Assembly (NCBI GenBank): GCA_017417055.1
Contig: JAFPZX010000003.1
Span: 1-50,001, forward strand
Direction of reading: 5' to 3'
Source: Anaerolineaceae bacterium
Lineage (GTDB): Bacteria; Chloroflexota; Anaerolineae; Anaerolineales; Anaerolineaceae
DNA: 50,001 nt
A model generated the notes under the pieces. It made no database searches. It worked only from the letters and a program-made list of their open reading frames with translations, and had not been told where the DNA came from. Position 1 is the first letter of the stretch. Every line of letters begins with the position of its first letter. Shown in pieces: positions 25,311-34,929 of this stretch. The translations under genes were made by a program, and so were the position numbers.

Positions 25311-27884
25311 TTATTTCTGTCCCGGTTCTTCATCAAGAATCCGGTCTTTGACACGCCTGATTTCCTGCTTGAGTATGGTAATATCAACAGGTTTCCCAAT
25401 GTGACCATTCATACCGGATTCGAGAGATTTTTCAATGTATTCAGAAGTTGTTTCAGCTGACATGGCAATGATCGGCGTGTTAGCAATATTACCGGGCAAA
25501 TTACGAATAGCTTTGGCTGCTTCAAAGCCGTTCATTACCGGCATCAGAATATCCATGATGATCATCGATATCTCGCCTTCCCTTGCGCGGGACATCCGTT
25601 CTACAGCTTTCCGTCCGTTGACAGCGTATTCGGTGGTCATTCCATATGATTGAAGAAGCAAGCCAAGAACCTCACTGTTTACTTCATTATCCTCAACAAT
25701 CAAAACATTCATACCAATGAAATCGGAATTGTCTTCCGGAACCAGTTTGTCGTCCGATATTTCAAGCACAGAGCTGATCTTTCGGTAAAGAGTTGAACGG
25801 AACAGCGGTTTACTGATAAAGCCATCCAGACCGGCGGATTTTGCGTCAAACTGTATATCGGACCAGTCATAAGCGGAAACCAGCAGCTTCGGTAGTGGTT
25901 CGGGAACTCGTTTATGGATTTGTCTTGCGGTTTCAAGTCCATTCATTTCCGGCATATTCCGTCCGAGAATAACGACGTCATATGGCTGATCTTCTTTACT
26001 TTCCAGTATTTCACGGATAGCCTCTTCACCGGAATCGACAGTTTCTACAATAGCGCCTAACGAATATAATGTTTCCATCGTGGTCCTGCGCAGCGCTTCA
26101 TTTTCATCAGCTACAAGAACATGTACAGATGGCAGCAGTAAATTTTTTAGATTATCAATTCCTGTCTTCAATTCAACACTGACTGTAAAAGTCGATCCTT
26201 TACCGACTTCACTTTTACAGCTGATTTCACCGTGCATCATATCAACGATCATTTTGGAGATCGCCAAGCCGATACCAGCTCCCGGAATCGGGTTGATTCT
26301 GGAATCAATTTCTCTATTAAACGGTTCAAAAAGGTGCTTCTGAAATTCTTCGGAAATTCCACAGCCGTTGTCGGTTACCTGGTAAATCAAACGGATCCTG
26401 TCCGGCTGTGAGCCGATTTCTTCTCTTAGATCAATGCCGACTTTACCATTTTCCGGTGTATATTGGAGCGCGTTCAGCAAAATATTCATATAGACCTGGT
26501 TCAAACGGACATGGTCGCCTATTAAAATCTCATGTTCGATGCGGTCGATATGGAATGTAAAATAAATATTCTTTTCGCGAACAAGCGGGCGGGACATAAT
26601 GGCCAGGTTGCCGGCAATTTCAACAATGGAAAATGATGAAGGATTCAGACGCATTTTTCCTTTATCCAATTCATAAATATCCAGAATATCGTTGGTCATA
26701 GCCATGACTGTATTACTGGAAAGTCCAATACGGCGAAGAGCGTTGCTGACGATTTCTCTGTCATCTATCTGACTTTCCGCAATTGCAGCTGAACCGACAA
26801 TAGCGTTCATTGGTGTTCTGATGTTATGAGACATCATTGAAAGAAAGTCCTTTTTTGCCATATTCGCCTCGTTAGCTGCAACGATTGTTGTATCCAGTTC
26901 ATGCCCTAAGGTGGAAAGAGCCCAGATATTTATAAGAAGAAGAACCAAAACAGCAGTCGAAATTACGATGATCAAGGTATAATCAGTAGTTATCTTCTCC
27001 AATTCGTTCAACGGGACAAAAGTGATCAATTCCCTGTTGTCGGCTGATTCAAATTGTTTGTAAGCTAAAAGGTCTGTTTCGCCTTTAGAATCAGCTATAT
27101 AAACATATCCATTTTTGTCTGCTTTTGAAAAACTATTTAATCCATCCAGATTCTGATGTTCTGCGATATGGTGTTCATCGTAAAAATCAAAAAAATTATC
27201 TTTTCTGAAAGAATTCCCTTTGATAACATAATCACCGTTTTCTTCCGTAACGGTAATCTCCGAATTTTTGTATCTGTCAAGAATAAAATACCATTCATGG
27301 TCAAGCATAGAAAGCGGGATTACACGCATTAATACCGCACTTCTCGGGTTTCCGTCATTTTCGTCAAATAATGTGATCGGATGACAAAGAGCAAGTGACT
27401 GAACTCCGTTAATCGGGTTTACAAATGTTCTTGTAACGTTCACATGGTTGACTGCAGGGGCTTCTTCAGTAAGTGTGTCGAGAATATCCACATGAGCATA
27501 GGATACGGAATAATAGTCCGGAGCATTTTCAGGTGCTGTGATTGACATTCCGGAATAGGAACCGTCATCTGTCCATACGATCTGCGCACTTGAATTGATG
27601 TGTTCCAACTTTCGGAGGTATTCAATCGCTTCCGGCATTGTCATATGAGCGCCGTTAATGTATGCGGCCCAGGTATTGCATATATACTGCTCGCCAAGCA
27701 GAAAATTGGTCATTACCTGCTCCATAGCTTCGGTTGTTTGTTCAAAAGATTTTACCTGGTCCTCAAGTCTTCGCCTGGTTATATTTCTGGAATATATAAC
27801 TATAAACGCGATAATACCTGCAACAATCAAAATATCTAAAAACAGAATGACCCTTTTAAACGTTTTTTGCATATTATTTTTCAT
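25311..27884 (-). CDS. Hybrid sensor histidine kinase with two receiver domains
   Basis: About 857 residues. Two membrane helices (about 10-32 and 303-325) enclose an extracytoplasmic sensor region. HisKA carries SHNIRTPMN (His353, with Asn where Glu or Asp is usual). The ATPase domain has NALQYTPENG, DNGCGIS and GAGIGLAIS. Receiver 1 (about 588-705) has Gly641 in ILGRNMPEMNG where the phospho-acceptor Asp belongs. Receiver 2 (about 725-845) keeps it (IIMDILMPVMNG, Asp778). The frame could open at 27923, but the ATG at 27884 has AGGTGA just upstream. It lies 97 bases upstream of the GT2 operon on the same strand and may control it. Confidence 0.9.
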   Translation of the reverse strand: MKNNMQKTFKRVILFLDILIVAGIIAFIVIYSRNITRRRLEDQVKSFEQTTEAMEQVMTNFLLGEQYICNTWAAYINGAHMTMPEAIEYLRKLEHINSSAQIVWTDDGSYSGMSITAPENAPDYYSVSYAHVDILDTLTEEAPAVNHVNVTRTFVNPINGVQSLALCHPITLFDENDGNPRSAVLMRVIPLSMLDHEWYFILDRYKNSEITVTEENGDYVIKGNSFRKDNFFDFYDEHHIAEHQNLDGLNSFSKADKNGYVYIADSKGETDLLAYKQFESADNRELITFVPLNELEKITTDYTLIIVISTAVLVLLLINIWALSTLGHELDTTIVAANEANMAKKDFLSMMSHNIRTPMNAIVGSAAIAESQIDDREIVSNALRRIGLSSNTVMAMTNDILDIYELDKGKMRLNPSSFSIVEIAGNLAIMSRPLVREKNIYFTFHIDRIEHEILIGDHVRLNQVYMNILLNALQYTPENGKVGIDLREEIGSQPDRIRLIYQVTDNGCGISEEFQKHLFEPFNREIDSRINPIPGAGIGLAISKMIVDMMHGEISCKSEVGKGSTFTVSVELKTGIDNLKNLLLPSVHVLVADENEALRRTTMETLYSLGAIVETVDSGEEAIREILESKEDQPYDVVILGRNMPEMNGLETARQIHKRVPEPLPKLLVSAYDWSDIQFDAKSAGLDGFISKPLFRSTLYRKISSVLEISDDKLVPEDNSDFIGMNVLIVEDNEVNSEVLGLLLQSYGMTTEYAVNGRKAVERMSRAREGEISMIIMDILMPVMNGFEAAKAIRNLPGNIANTPIIAMSAETTSEYIEKSLESGMNGHIGKPVDITILKQEIRRVKDRILDEEPGQK

Positions 27885-28355
27885 AACTTCACCTGCCCAC
27901 ATATATACGAAATATAAAGCCACAAACGCAGCTTATATAAAAATGATTATGGCCGGTCAATTGCAAAACCGGTTTTGAATAATAAGATGAAAGGGTCGGA
28001 AAACTAATATTTACCCTGAGGCAAAAATCGGCCTGATCAAGTAATTATTTATATAATCCATTTTTATTACTGATACAAAAAAGCTCTTCTTTCTGTATCA
28101 ATCAATTTTAAAAAATTCAGACTTGGGTAATATTTATATGATTTCCCTGTACGAGGAACTGGTAAACATACTCAGCCCGAATCATGATCATTATATTACA
28201 TAAATCATTCTTCCTTTGTAACATATTACAATTTGTTGTGTTTTTATGGATGTAATTCCTATTATTCACAGGATGTTCCTGCGGGGACTGCCAACGGCGG
28301 TTTATACCTGAACCAAAGTGAATTAATTCGCAGAGCATGTTCCAAACAGGTACAT
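27885..28355. other. Intergenic region without recognised gene
   Basis: About 470 AT-rich bases between the hybrid kinase start and the tRNA methyltransferase stop. It presumably contains the kinase promoter. An imperfect inverted repeat, TGATACA (28071-28077) with TGTATCA (28094-28100), is visible, without a T-run. Short open frames here look random. Confidence 0.5.
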
Positions 28356-29159
28356 CTATTCTTCAGTATCAGTATCTTCTCCGTAATAATTCAAGGAACG
28401 GGAAAAAATCAGGTAGCCTGTATGTCCTACCATTCTGTCGACAGGACGGAAACGGTCCGGGTCTGTCCGGTAATAACGGATAAAAATTTCGCAGACTTCG
28501 GTGAAAGCAAAGCCGTTTTCCTTCAGCGCGCGGAGCAGTTTTTCCACCTGTCCTGTGGTTGGGAGGATGCTGCCGAAAAATCCGCCGGGTTTCAGCGCTG
28601 CTTTTGCCTGCGGAATGTAATCATAAGAATTGGGGAGATCCAGAAATAAAGCGTCAGCGTTCTTTTGGTCAAAACCTTCTTCAACGTTTCGAAGCGTAAA
28701 AGTAACGCGGTCGTCAAGATAATTTTTCTTTAGATTTTTTATAGCCACATCCTGCATTTCTTTTCGGGCTTCATACGTGTAAACGTGGCCTTCATTTCCA
28801 ACCGAATATGCAAATGCAGTTGTCAATGCTCCGGAACCGGTTCCGGCTTCTACCACCGTTTTCCCGGGTCCGACCGCAAGACTCAGCAGGACGAATCCAA
28901 TATCTTTTGGGTAAAGAATTTGTGTGTTCCGAGGAGTGTCTTTCAAAATATCATTCAGGGCAGGCTGAAGAACAAAAAAGGTGTTCCCGTTATGGCTTTT
29001 GACAACACTGCCCCAGCGGAGGCCGATCAAATCATCCATTTTCAGGATCCCTTTATGGGATTGAATTTCTTTTCCACTTTCTATCTTTACAATATGATGA
29101 AAATGAGAACGTCCGACGATTTCGGCTAAATCACCTGCTTCAATAAATTCACTGCCCAT
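28356..29159 (-). CDS. trmI: tRNA (adenine-58-N1)-methyltransferase, TrmI family
   Basis: TrmI methylates N1 of A58 in the T-loop of tRNAs using S-adenosylmethionine. The 267-residue protein has an N-terminal beta-barrel domain (about 1-75) that contacts tRNA. YPKDIGFVLL near 83 is a family hallmark (usually YPKD). The AdoMet motif VVEAGTGSGALT is near 101, and motif IV FLDLPN near 172 contains the catalytic aspartate. AGGAG lies 9 bases before the ATG. It appears monocistronic and is divergent from the amino-acid transporter operon. Confidence 0.92.
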   Translation of the reverse strand: MGSEFIEAGDLAEIVGRSHFHHIVKIESGKEIQSHKGILKMDDLIGLRWGSVVKSHNGNTFFVLQPALNDILKDTPRNTQILYPKDIGFVLLSLAVGPGKTVVEAGTGSGALTTAFAYSVGNEGHVYTYEARKEMQDVAIKNLKKNYLDDRVTFTLRNVEEGFDQKNADALFLDLPNSYDYIPQAKAALKPGGFFGSILPTTGQVEKLLRALKENGFAFTEVCEIFIRYYRTDPDRFRPVDRMVGHTGYLIFSRSLNYYGEDTDTEE

Positions 29160-29312
29160 AATATTAGTCTCCTGTTTTGTATATATAAGAATAATTATAA
29201 ATCTTTTCGCTGATAATTATTGTACCAGATACAGTATTTCGTCATTATTTTTATTGTATTCACTCATGATTTGATGTTTGATGCTAAAATACTCAAATTG
29301 AGGTGAAATATT

Positions 29313-30128
29313 ATGAAGAATAATAAATTTGCAATCATTTTGGCCGTTATGGCTGTATTATTTGTCGTCTCATGTGCAGGTGCTCAGGACACTTTCACAG
29401 TCGGTTTGGAATGTAATTACGCTCCCTTCAACTGGACACAGACTGATGATTCCAATGGTGCTGTGCCGATTTCCGGTGGTATGGGCTACTGCGGCGGATA
29501 CGATGTTGAAATCGCGAAGACGATTGCAGCTGCTCTTGGAAAAGAACTTGTCATTCAGAAAATTGAATGGGATGGTTTGATCCTGGCCGTGAATTCCGGT
29601 AAAATCGATGCTGTTATTGCCGGTATGTCCCCTACAGAAGAACGGAAAGCCAGCGTTGATTTTTCCGATCCTTATTATGAAAGTGATCTGGTCATCGTCG
29701 TGAAAGCTGACGGCCCGTTTGTAAACGCAAAAACACTGGCAGATTTCTCCGGTGCAAAAATCACCGGTCAGCTCAACACCTTCCATGATACCGTTATTGA
29801 TCAAATCCCCGGCGTCAAACACGTGACTGCTATGGAAACTTTCCCTGCTATGATCGTTGCGCTGAGCTCCGGTAAAATTGATGGATATGTTTCCGAGCGT
29901 CCGGGTGCTGTTTCCGCACAGGAATCCAACCCGAATCTGACTTTTGTTGAATTTGCTGAAGGTGAAGGATTTGAAGCTTCTCCGGAAGATGTGGCGATTG
30001 CTGTTGCGATGAAGAAGGGTAGCGAAGTTCTTGCCGATGTCAACAAAGCTCTTGCGGAACTCAGCAAAGAAACCCGTCAGGAGATGATGGATAAAGCTGT
30101 AGCTAATCAGCCTGTGGCGCAATATTAA
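29313..30128 (+). CDS. Amino-acid ABC transporter substrate-binding lipoprotein
   Basis: A family-3 solute-binding protein of 271 residues. It has a lipoprotein signal (VVSC, Cys21), then the typical opening FTVGLECNYAPFNW, GYDVEIAK near 65, and the ligand-contact segments AGMSPTEERKASVDFSDPYY near 106-125. It captures a polar amino acid outside the membrane and delivers it to the permease encoded next. GAGGTGA lies upstream of the ATG. A hairpin follows the gene, so it is probably made in excess over the other components. The amino acid cannot be told from sequence alone. Confidence 0.93.
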   Translation: MKNNKFAIILAVMAVLFVVSCAGAQDTFTVGLECNYAPFNWTQTDDSNGAVPISGGMGYCGGYDVEIAKTIAAALGKELVIQKIEWDGLILAVNSGKIDAVIAGMSPTEERKASVDFSDPYYESDLVIVVKADGPFVNAKTLADFSGAKITGQLNTFHDTVIDQIPGVKHVTAMETFPAMIVALSSGKIDGYVSERPGAVSAQESNPNLTFVEFAEGEGFEASPEDVAIAVAMKKGSEVLADVNKALAELSKETRQEMMDKAVANQPVAQY

Positions 30129-30152
30129 TTTGCGGTTGAATTGAGTAAATAT

Positions 30153-30200
30153 CAGCCCGGGGACACAACATGCAAAAATATCCTCGGGCTGTTTTCTTTT
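30153..30200 (+). terminator. Intra-operon hairpin with T-run
   Basis: CAGCCCGGGGA (30153-30163) pairs with TCCTCGGGCTG (30181-30191) with one G-U pair and a 17-base loop, followed by TTTTCTTTT. It lies between the binding-protein and permease genes and likely lets only part of the transcripts continue. Confidence 0.82.
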
Positions 30201-30219
30201 GACGATCAGGAGAGAATAA

Positions 30220-30993
30220 ATGCCAACTTCTTTTTTTGGATGGGTTGTTTTCTTTTGTAAAAAATACGGCGTTTTTTTTCTGCGGGGCGCCGGAAATACA
30301 CTGCTGATTTCAATTATCTCTACAATATTAGGTTTTTTGATAGGATTGGCTGTAGCAGTTGTGCGGACTGTGCCTATCAATGAACATGACTCAAAATTCC
30401 GACGCACATTTTATAAAATTGTTCAGGGAATTTTTGTTGCTTATATTGAAATTTTTCGAGGTACACCAATGATCGTGCAGGCGATGGTTATTTATTATGG
30501 GTCTGCTGAACTTTGGGGATTGGATCTTTCACCTTTTGCTGCCGCACTGTTGATCGTTTCTGTAAATACCGGCGCATATATGGCGGAAATCGCAAGAGGA
30601 GGAATTATTTCTATTGATAAAGGGCAGACAGAAGCGGCACAATCGATTGGAATGACGCACTGGCAGACGATGACAAACGTCATTCTTCCTCAGGCTATAC
30701 GAAATATCCTGCCTTCTATCGGTAATGAATTTGTGGTAAACATTAAAGATACTTCAGTATTGAATGTAATTTCCGTAACTGAATTGTTTTTTATGTCAAA
30801 ATCAGCCGCTGGAACCTATATGAAATACTTTGAAGTATTTTTTATCACCTGTGTGATTTATTTTGTTATGACTTTTACCGTTACACGGTTACTGCTTATC
30901 GTTGAAAAGAAAATAGATGGACCCGATTCTTTTATTATTCATGGATCTCAAACAACACCACAGGGGATCATTGAAGGAATTCAGGAGAAATAG
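30220..30993 (+). CDS. Amino-acid ABC transporter permease
   Basis: A HisM/GlnP-type permease of 257 residues with five or so membrane helices. The opening [12 protein letters not shown] motif is near 25. The EAA loop that docks the ATPase reads EAAQSIGM, then [16 protein letters not shown], around 147-178. It forms the membrane channel, presumably as a homodimer, since only one permease gene is present. AGGAGAG precedes the ATG. It is two bases upstream of the ATPase gene. Confidence 0.93.
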   Translation: MPTSFFGWVVFFCKKYGVFFLRGAGNTLLISIISTILGFLIGLAVAVVRTVPINEHDSKFRRTFYKIVQGIFVAYIEIFRGTPMIVQAMVIYYGSAELWGLDLSPFAAALLIVSVNTGAYMAEIARGGIISIDKGQTEAAQSIGMTHWQTMTNVILPQAIRNILPSIGNEFVVNIKDTSVLNVISVTELFFMSKSAAGTYMKYFEVFFITCVIYFVMTFTVTRLLLIVEKKIDGPDSFIIHGSQTTPQGIIEGIQEK

Positions 30994-30995
30994 TA

Positions 30996-31739
30996 ATGGA
31001 TACAGAAATTATTAAAGTATCGCACCTTGAAAAAAAATTCGGTGATAACCTTGTACTGAAAGATATCGATTTTTTAGCGAACAAGGGCGATGTTATCAGT
31101 ATCATCGGGTCGTCCGGTTCCGGTAAGTCTACTTTGCTGCGCTGCATCAATTTACTTGAAAAGCCAACCTCCGGTTCCATTTTTTTTCACGGGAAAGATA
31201 TACAATCTCAGGGCTTCAGTCTGACTGAATACAGAAGTAAGGTCGGGATGGTATTTCAGAGTTTTAACCTCTTCAATAATCTTTCCGTTCTCGACAATTG
31301 TATAGTCGGCCAACAAAAAGTTTTGAAACGTTCTCATAAAGATGCTGAAGAAAAGGCTATGGCTTATCTCACTAAAGTCGGAATGGCTCAATATATACAC
31401 GCAAAACCGAAACAAATTTCCGGTGGGCAAAAGCAGCGTGTCGCAATCGCCCGTGGTTTGTGCATGGATCCCGAGGTGCTTTTATTCGATGAGCCTACCA
31501 GTGCTCTTGATCCTGAAATGGTCGGTGAAGTTATGACAGTAATGCGCTCTCTGGCAACATCCGGTCTTACAATGCTCGTGGTTACTCATGAAATGGGATT
31601 TGCGCGGGATGTTTCCAACCGTGTGGTCTTTATGGATCAAGGTGTGATCGTTGAGGATACAACGCCGGGTGAAATATTCAATAATCCGAAAACAGAGCGT
31701 ACCAGGGAATTTCTATCCCGTATGCTGCAGAATAATTAA
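30996..31739 (+). CDS. Amino-acid ABC transporter ATP-binding protein
   Basis: The 247-residue ATPase that drives the transporter. Walker [10 protein letters not shown] is near 33-41, the Q-loop VFQSFNLF near 82, the signature [15 protein letters not shown] near 135-149, Walker [13 protein letters not shown] near 155-166 and the switch histidine in VVTHE near 195. These are typical of the GlnQ/ArtP polar amino-acid group. AGGAGA precedes the ATG and overlaps the end of the permease gene. Confidence 0.95.
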   Translation: MDTEIIKVSHLEKKFGDNLVLKDIDFLANKGDVISIIGSSGSGKSTLLRCINLLEKPTSGSIFFHGKDIQSQGFSLTEYRSKVGMVFQSFNLFNNLSVLDNCIVGQQKVLKRSHKDAEEKAMAYLTKVGMAQYIHAKPKQISGGQKQRVAIARGLCMDPEVLLFDEPTSALDPEMVGEVMTVMRSLATSGLTMLVVTHEMGFARDVSNRVVFMDQGVIVEDTTPGEIFNNPKTERTREFLSRMLQNN

Positions 31740-31762
31740 CAGACCAATTGATCGGGACAGAT

Positions 31763-33661
31763 ATGAATAATAAATCAGGCCATTTTGTAAGCATTTTTGC
31801 TTTGATTGTCATTATCAGCATCGCTTGCGCCTGTATATGTTATGGTATATTATTTTGTCCGATTCCCAGACAAATCGGATTGACGTTCCGGAATACACTT
31901 TATGTCTTCCCGTTGATATTAATCCTTTCCCTGACCTACTGTTTATCAAACAGAATTTTAGTTAAGGGTCTGTTGTTCTGTCTCCTTTTTGCCTTTGTCC
32001 TGCTGCCATATTCCGGATTGATCAATTCAGGATTGTCCGATCAGTACGCATTGGGCGGCGTAATTCCGTGGTCTGATGCTTTTACTATGCAGCTGAACAC
32101 ACAGCGGTTCTTATATGGCGAAACAATGGGGCAGGAAACCGCTCTCCGTCCCCTATCAACTGTTTTTTACGCGGTTTTCCTGCGATGTTTTCAGAATAAT
32201 TATTTTGCGCTATATGTATTTTTCTGTGTGATTACTGCTGTCTGTTTGATTCTTTCAATGGATGCCGTCAGCAGTGTTTTCGGCAGTTTAAGCGGCGCAT
32301 TTTACTTCACGATTCTTTTTTATTATATCCGGCAGCGCTTTGGTACCTTTATGACAGAGCCTTATGGTTTTTTGTGCGGACTGATGTGCTGTTTTTGGAT
32401 CATGAAAGCCTTTTTATCAAAAAAACAATGGCAAATGCTGTTGGGATTCCTGTTCCTTTCGATTGGATTAAATGCCCGTCCTGCGGCGATGTTTTTATTT
32501 CCTGCTGTCGGTTTATGGTATTTCTTTGTGTTTTTGAGAGAGCAAAAAAATCGTTTAGCGTGGGCTGCTGCAGCGTTATTCGTCATGCTTTCCGGATTCG
32601 GATTGAATCGGTTGGCGCAAATCGCTGTTTACGGGAACCATCCAATCCCAAACCGACAGGCCGCAGAAATGGTGTACGGACTCTGCCTCGGCGGAAAATC
32701 ATGGGGGGACGTTGTCGGACTGCCGGAAATGGTCGCTTTGAACTATTCCGATAATATAATTGGTGATGTCTCATCACTGTGCGCTCCGATATTGAAAGAA
32801 CACCCTGAAAATATTTTTACTGCATTGAAAACGATTTTTTGGGATAGTCTGATTAAATCCCCTTATTATGGAGCGTTTTCCTTCATAAACGGAAATCCGC
32901 AAAGGTTTCAGGTTTTTGCCAGATACGGAATGATGGTTCTCTGGGTATTGGGAGTAATCATTTTACTGCGCAATAAAAATAAAGAAGAAAATTCGTTTTT
33001 GCTGCTTTGTGCGGCAGGGATTATCCTTTCCGAATGTGCCGCTGTCCCCTTTTCAACGAATTATCTCAGGTTGTATGCGGTCAGTGTGTGGGTCCCTGCC
33101 TGTATTACGGGGATTTTTCCGCAATACATTTTCAATAAAGCCATTCACCTGAAACAATCAGATGTATATTTACCGGATTCCTTCAATATTACAGCTTTTT
33201 CGTTCTTAGGAATCTCCGGAATTCTCGTCTTTATTGCCGCGGTTTTCGGACCGTCTTTTATTCGTAATCATCCATACGAAAAAAAGTCAGCTGTTCCAAA
33301 CGTATGCGCACCGGGACAGGATGTACTCGTGACATCTGTCGACACAGGGAGCTTTATCTACCTTGATGAAAAACCGGGGTTGAAAGAAGAACATATTCCA
33401 AGCTTCCGTTTGCCTTTTGTACGTCAGCATTTTCACGATACAGCATCTATTGAGATGTTTCCTTTTACCGATGCAATCGATTCTCCTACAGCGATTATCC
33501 GTGGCATCGATCTTGAAACCATGCAGGATGCTCTGATTTTTGCTCCTCTGGATATTGTCAAAGGGAAATCTGGCTATGCGCAATTTTGCGGCGAGTTTGT
33601 TGACCCGCCAGTGTTGCGGAATGACCGTTTTTTTATCAGCGAATCTGTAAATTTTTTTTGA
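31763..33661 (+). CDS. Polytopic membrane protein, possibly GT-C glycosyltransferase
   Basis: About 632 residues with some 10-12 membrane helices up to about residue 490 and a soluble C-terminal part. An acidic motif follows the first helices (IPWSDAF, near 100), in the position where GT-C enzymes that use lipid-linked sugars carry catalytic aspartates. The arrangement resembles ArnT/PMT-like transferases, but no family was identified for certain. The frame could open at TTG 31748. I prefer the ATG at 31763, with GGGA about 6 bases before it. It follows the ABC ATPase after a short gap and precedes a phosphatase gene by 9 bases. Confidence 0.6.
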   Translation: MNNKSGHFVSIFALIVIISIACACICYGILFCPIPRQIGLTFRNTLYVFPLILILSLTYCLSNRILVKGLLFCLLFAFVLLPYSGLINSGLSDQYALGGVIPWSDAFTMQLNTQRFLYGETMGQETALRPLSTVFYAVFLRCFQNNYFALYVFFCVITAVCLILSMDAVSSVFGSLSGAFYFTILFYYIRQRFGTFMTEPYGFLCGLMCCFWIMKAFLSKKQWQMLLGFLFLSIGLNARPAAMFLFPAVGLWYFFVFLREQKNRLAWAAAALFVMLSGFGLNRLAQIAVYGNHPIPNRQAAEMVYGLCLGGKSWGDVVGLPEMVALNYSDNIIGDVSSLCAPILKEHPENIFTALKTIFWDSLIKSPYYGAFSFINGNPQRFQVFARYGMMVLWVLGVIILLRNKNKEENSFLLLCAAGIILSECAAVPFSTNYLRLYAVSVWVPACITGIFPQYIFNKAIHLKQSDVYLPDSFNITAFSFLGISGILVFIAAVFGPSFIRNHPYEKKSAVPNVCAPGQDVLVTSVDTGSFIYLDEKPGLKEEHIPSFRLPFVRQHFHDTASIEMFPFTDAIDSPTAIIRGIDLETMQDALIFAPLDIVKGKSGYAQFCGEFVDPPVLRNDRFFISESVNFF

Positions 33662-33670
33662 GGAAAACAA

Positions 33671-34231
33671 ATGACAAAATTAATTTTATTGAGGCACGGG
33701 CAAACTGATTGGAATTTGAATCACCGCTATCAGGGTCTTACTGATATTCCTCTAAATACCACCGGTGAGGAACAAGCTGTAAGAGCCAATGAACTGTTGA
33801 AACCATACCATATTGATGCTGTCTATTGCAGTGATCTTGACCGTGCAAAAACAACTGCCAGACTTGCGTTGAAGGATATTTTTCCTTATGATCAGATTCA
33901 TTTTGACCGCAGACTCCGGGAAAGGAGTTTTGGATCTTATGAAGGCGGGCCATATGATAAACAAGACTTACCGCCCGAATATCGTACCGCAATGGAAGCT
34001 GATCCGGAGAATTTTAAGTTTCCTGAAGGAGAATCTTTGAATGATCTGGAAAAAAGGGCTCATGGATTTTATAATTATATTTTGGAAAAACATCCGAACG
34101 AAACCGTTCTGCTGGTCGCGCATGGGTCTTTTCTTTCCATGTTTTTCTTTATCACGGCAAATGAACCGGTATGTGATAAAAAAAGAAATCATTTAAAAAA
34201 CGCGGAGCCAATGGTGTTGGATTGTTTTTAG
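33671..34231 (+). CDS. Histidine phosphatase family protein (phosphoglycerate-mutase-like)
   Basis: The catalytic RHG motif is in LLRHGQTDWN near residues 7-16. The second histidine is in LLVAHGSF near 147, and the acidic proton donor lies around LRERSFGSYEG near 80. The 186-residue size matches the CobC/GpmB branch, which removes phosphate from small metabolites such as alpha-ribazole phosphate. The substrate cannot be assigned. TGAGGAAAA precedes the ATG. Its TAG overlaps the stop codon of the convergent WbqC gene. Confidence 0.88.
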   Translation: MTKLILLRHGQTDWNLNHRYQGLTDIPLNTTGEEQAVRANELLKPYHIDAVYCSDLDRAKTTARLALKDIFPYDQIHFDRRLRERSFGSYEGGPYDKQDLPPEYRTAMEADPENFKFPEGESLNDLEKRAHGFYNYILEKHPNETVLLVAHGSFLSMFFFITANEPVCDKKRNHLKNAEPMVLDCF

Positions 34232-34929
34232 TTATTAGCGACAGGATGACCCCAAATAAAATAGGGGGCATCACTCCCTGTATTAAATAAAAGATCCAGG
34301 ATAGATACATTATGGCAGAAGGGTTTGTGAAGCTGCGGATATTCCGGATAGTGTGAATAATCTTTCCAATGCAGCTCTATACCGGCTTTTTCGTAATCCT
34401 CTGCGTGAATATAGCTTTTTGCCGCGGGTCCGGAAATATAATATTCAGCTCCGGCTGATTTTAATAAGCTTAGTAATTTCCAATGGCCGCTTCCGTTTGA
34501 TGGGTAGGAACGGCTGTCTGAAAATTTTGTTGTAATTCCGAGAAAGTTTTTTGAAATCGATATGATCAGATAGCGGTTTAGTTCAGACAGGTTTTCCCAC
34601 GTGTGATTCAGATAAAAATCCTCCAGAAATGCCTTGTAATTTTTAAAATACGGTGCTTTTGAATAATAGGTTACCAGCGTAGTGTAATGCTTACGCTGCC
34701 ATTGAGAACCGGCAGTTGTTACTTCATCGATAGACTGTGTAATACTTCCGGTTGTAGGAATAGTCAGCCATTGAATCCCTGTAGGAGTTGAGATCTGATT
34801 GCGGTTACGCCAGTCATTTTTTGTAAACTGAACCTCATCATAAAATATAAATTCATCCACATCATGGATGATGTCAAAATATCCCTTCCATGGAATATAA
34901 TTTGATTGAAGAACGGCTATTTTTTTCAT
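34228..34929 (-). CDS. WbqC-like family protein
   Basis: The 233-residue protein has the family's opening IAVLQSNYIPWKGYFDII and the DEVQFTKNDWRNRNQI segment near 31-46. It then has conserved C-terminal ISGPAAKSYI and the tail ending in a GHP motif. WbqC proteins are found in O-antigen and surface-sugar gene clusters, with an unclear catalytic role. Its ATG overlaps the WecE-type transaminase stop by ATGA, so both are made together and likely modify an amino sugar. The gene end overlaps that of the facing phosphatase gene. Confidence 0.88.
   Translation of the reverse strand: MKKIAVLQSNYIPWKGYFDIIHDVDEFIFYDEVQFTKNDWRNRNQISTPTGIQWLTIPTTGSITQSIDEVTTAGSQWQRKHYTTLVTYYSKAPYFKNYKAFLEDFYLNHTWENLSELNRYLIISISKNFLGITTKFSDSRSYPSNGSGHWKLLSLLKSAGAEYYISGPAAKSYIHAEDYEKAGIELHWKDYSHYPEYPQLHKPFCHNVSILDLLFNTGSDAPYFIWGHPVANN

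Noticed and set aside
28071-28100. Inverted repeat as terminator of trmI
   Set aside because: It lies 255 bases beyond the stop and has no T-run on the minus strand.
28117-28338. 73-codon minus-strand frame in the gap before trmI
   Set aside because: No ribosome site, no motif or membrane segment, and composition like non-coding flanks.
29370-30407. Minus-strand open frame of 345 codons
   Set aside because: Antisense to the binding-protein gene and running into the permease; no recognisable domain, while the plus-strand genes are unmistakable.
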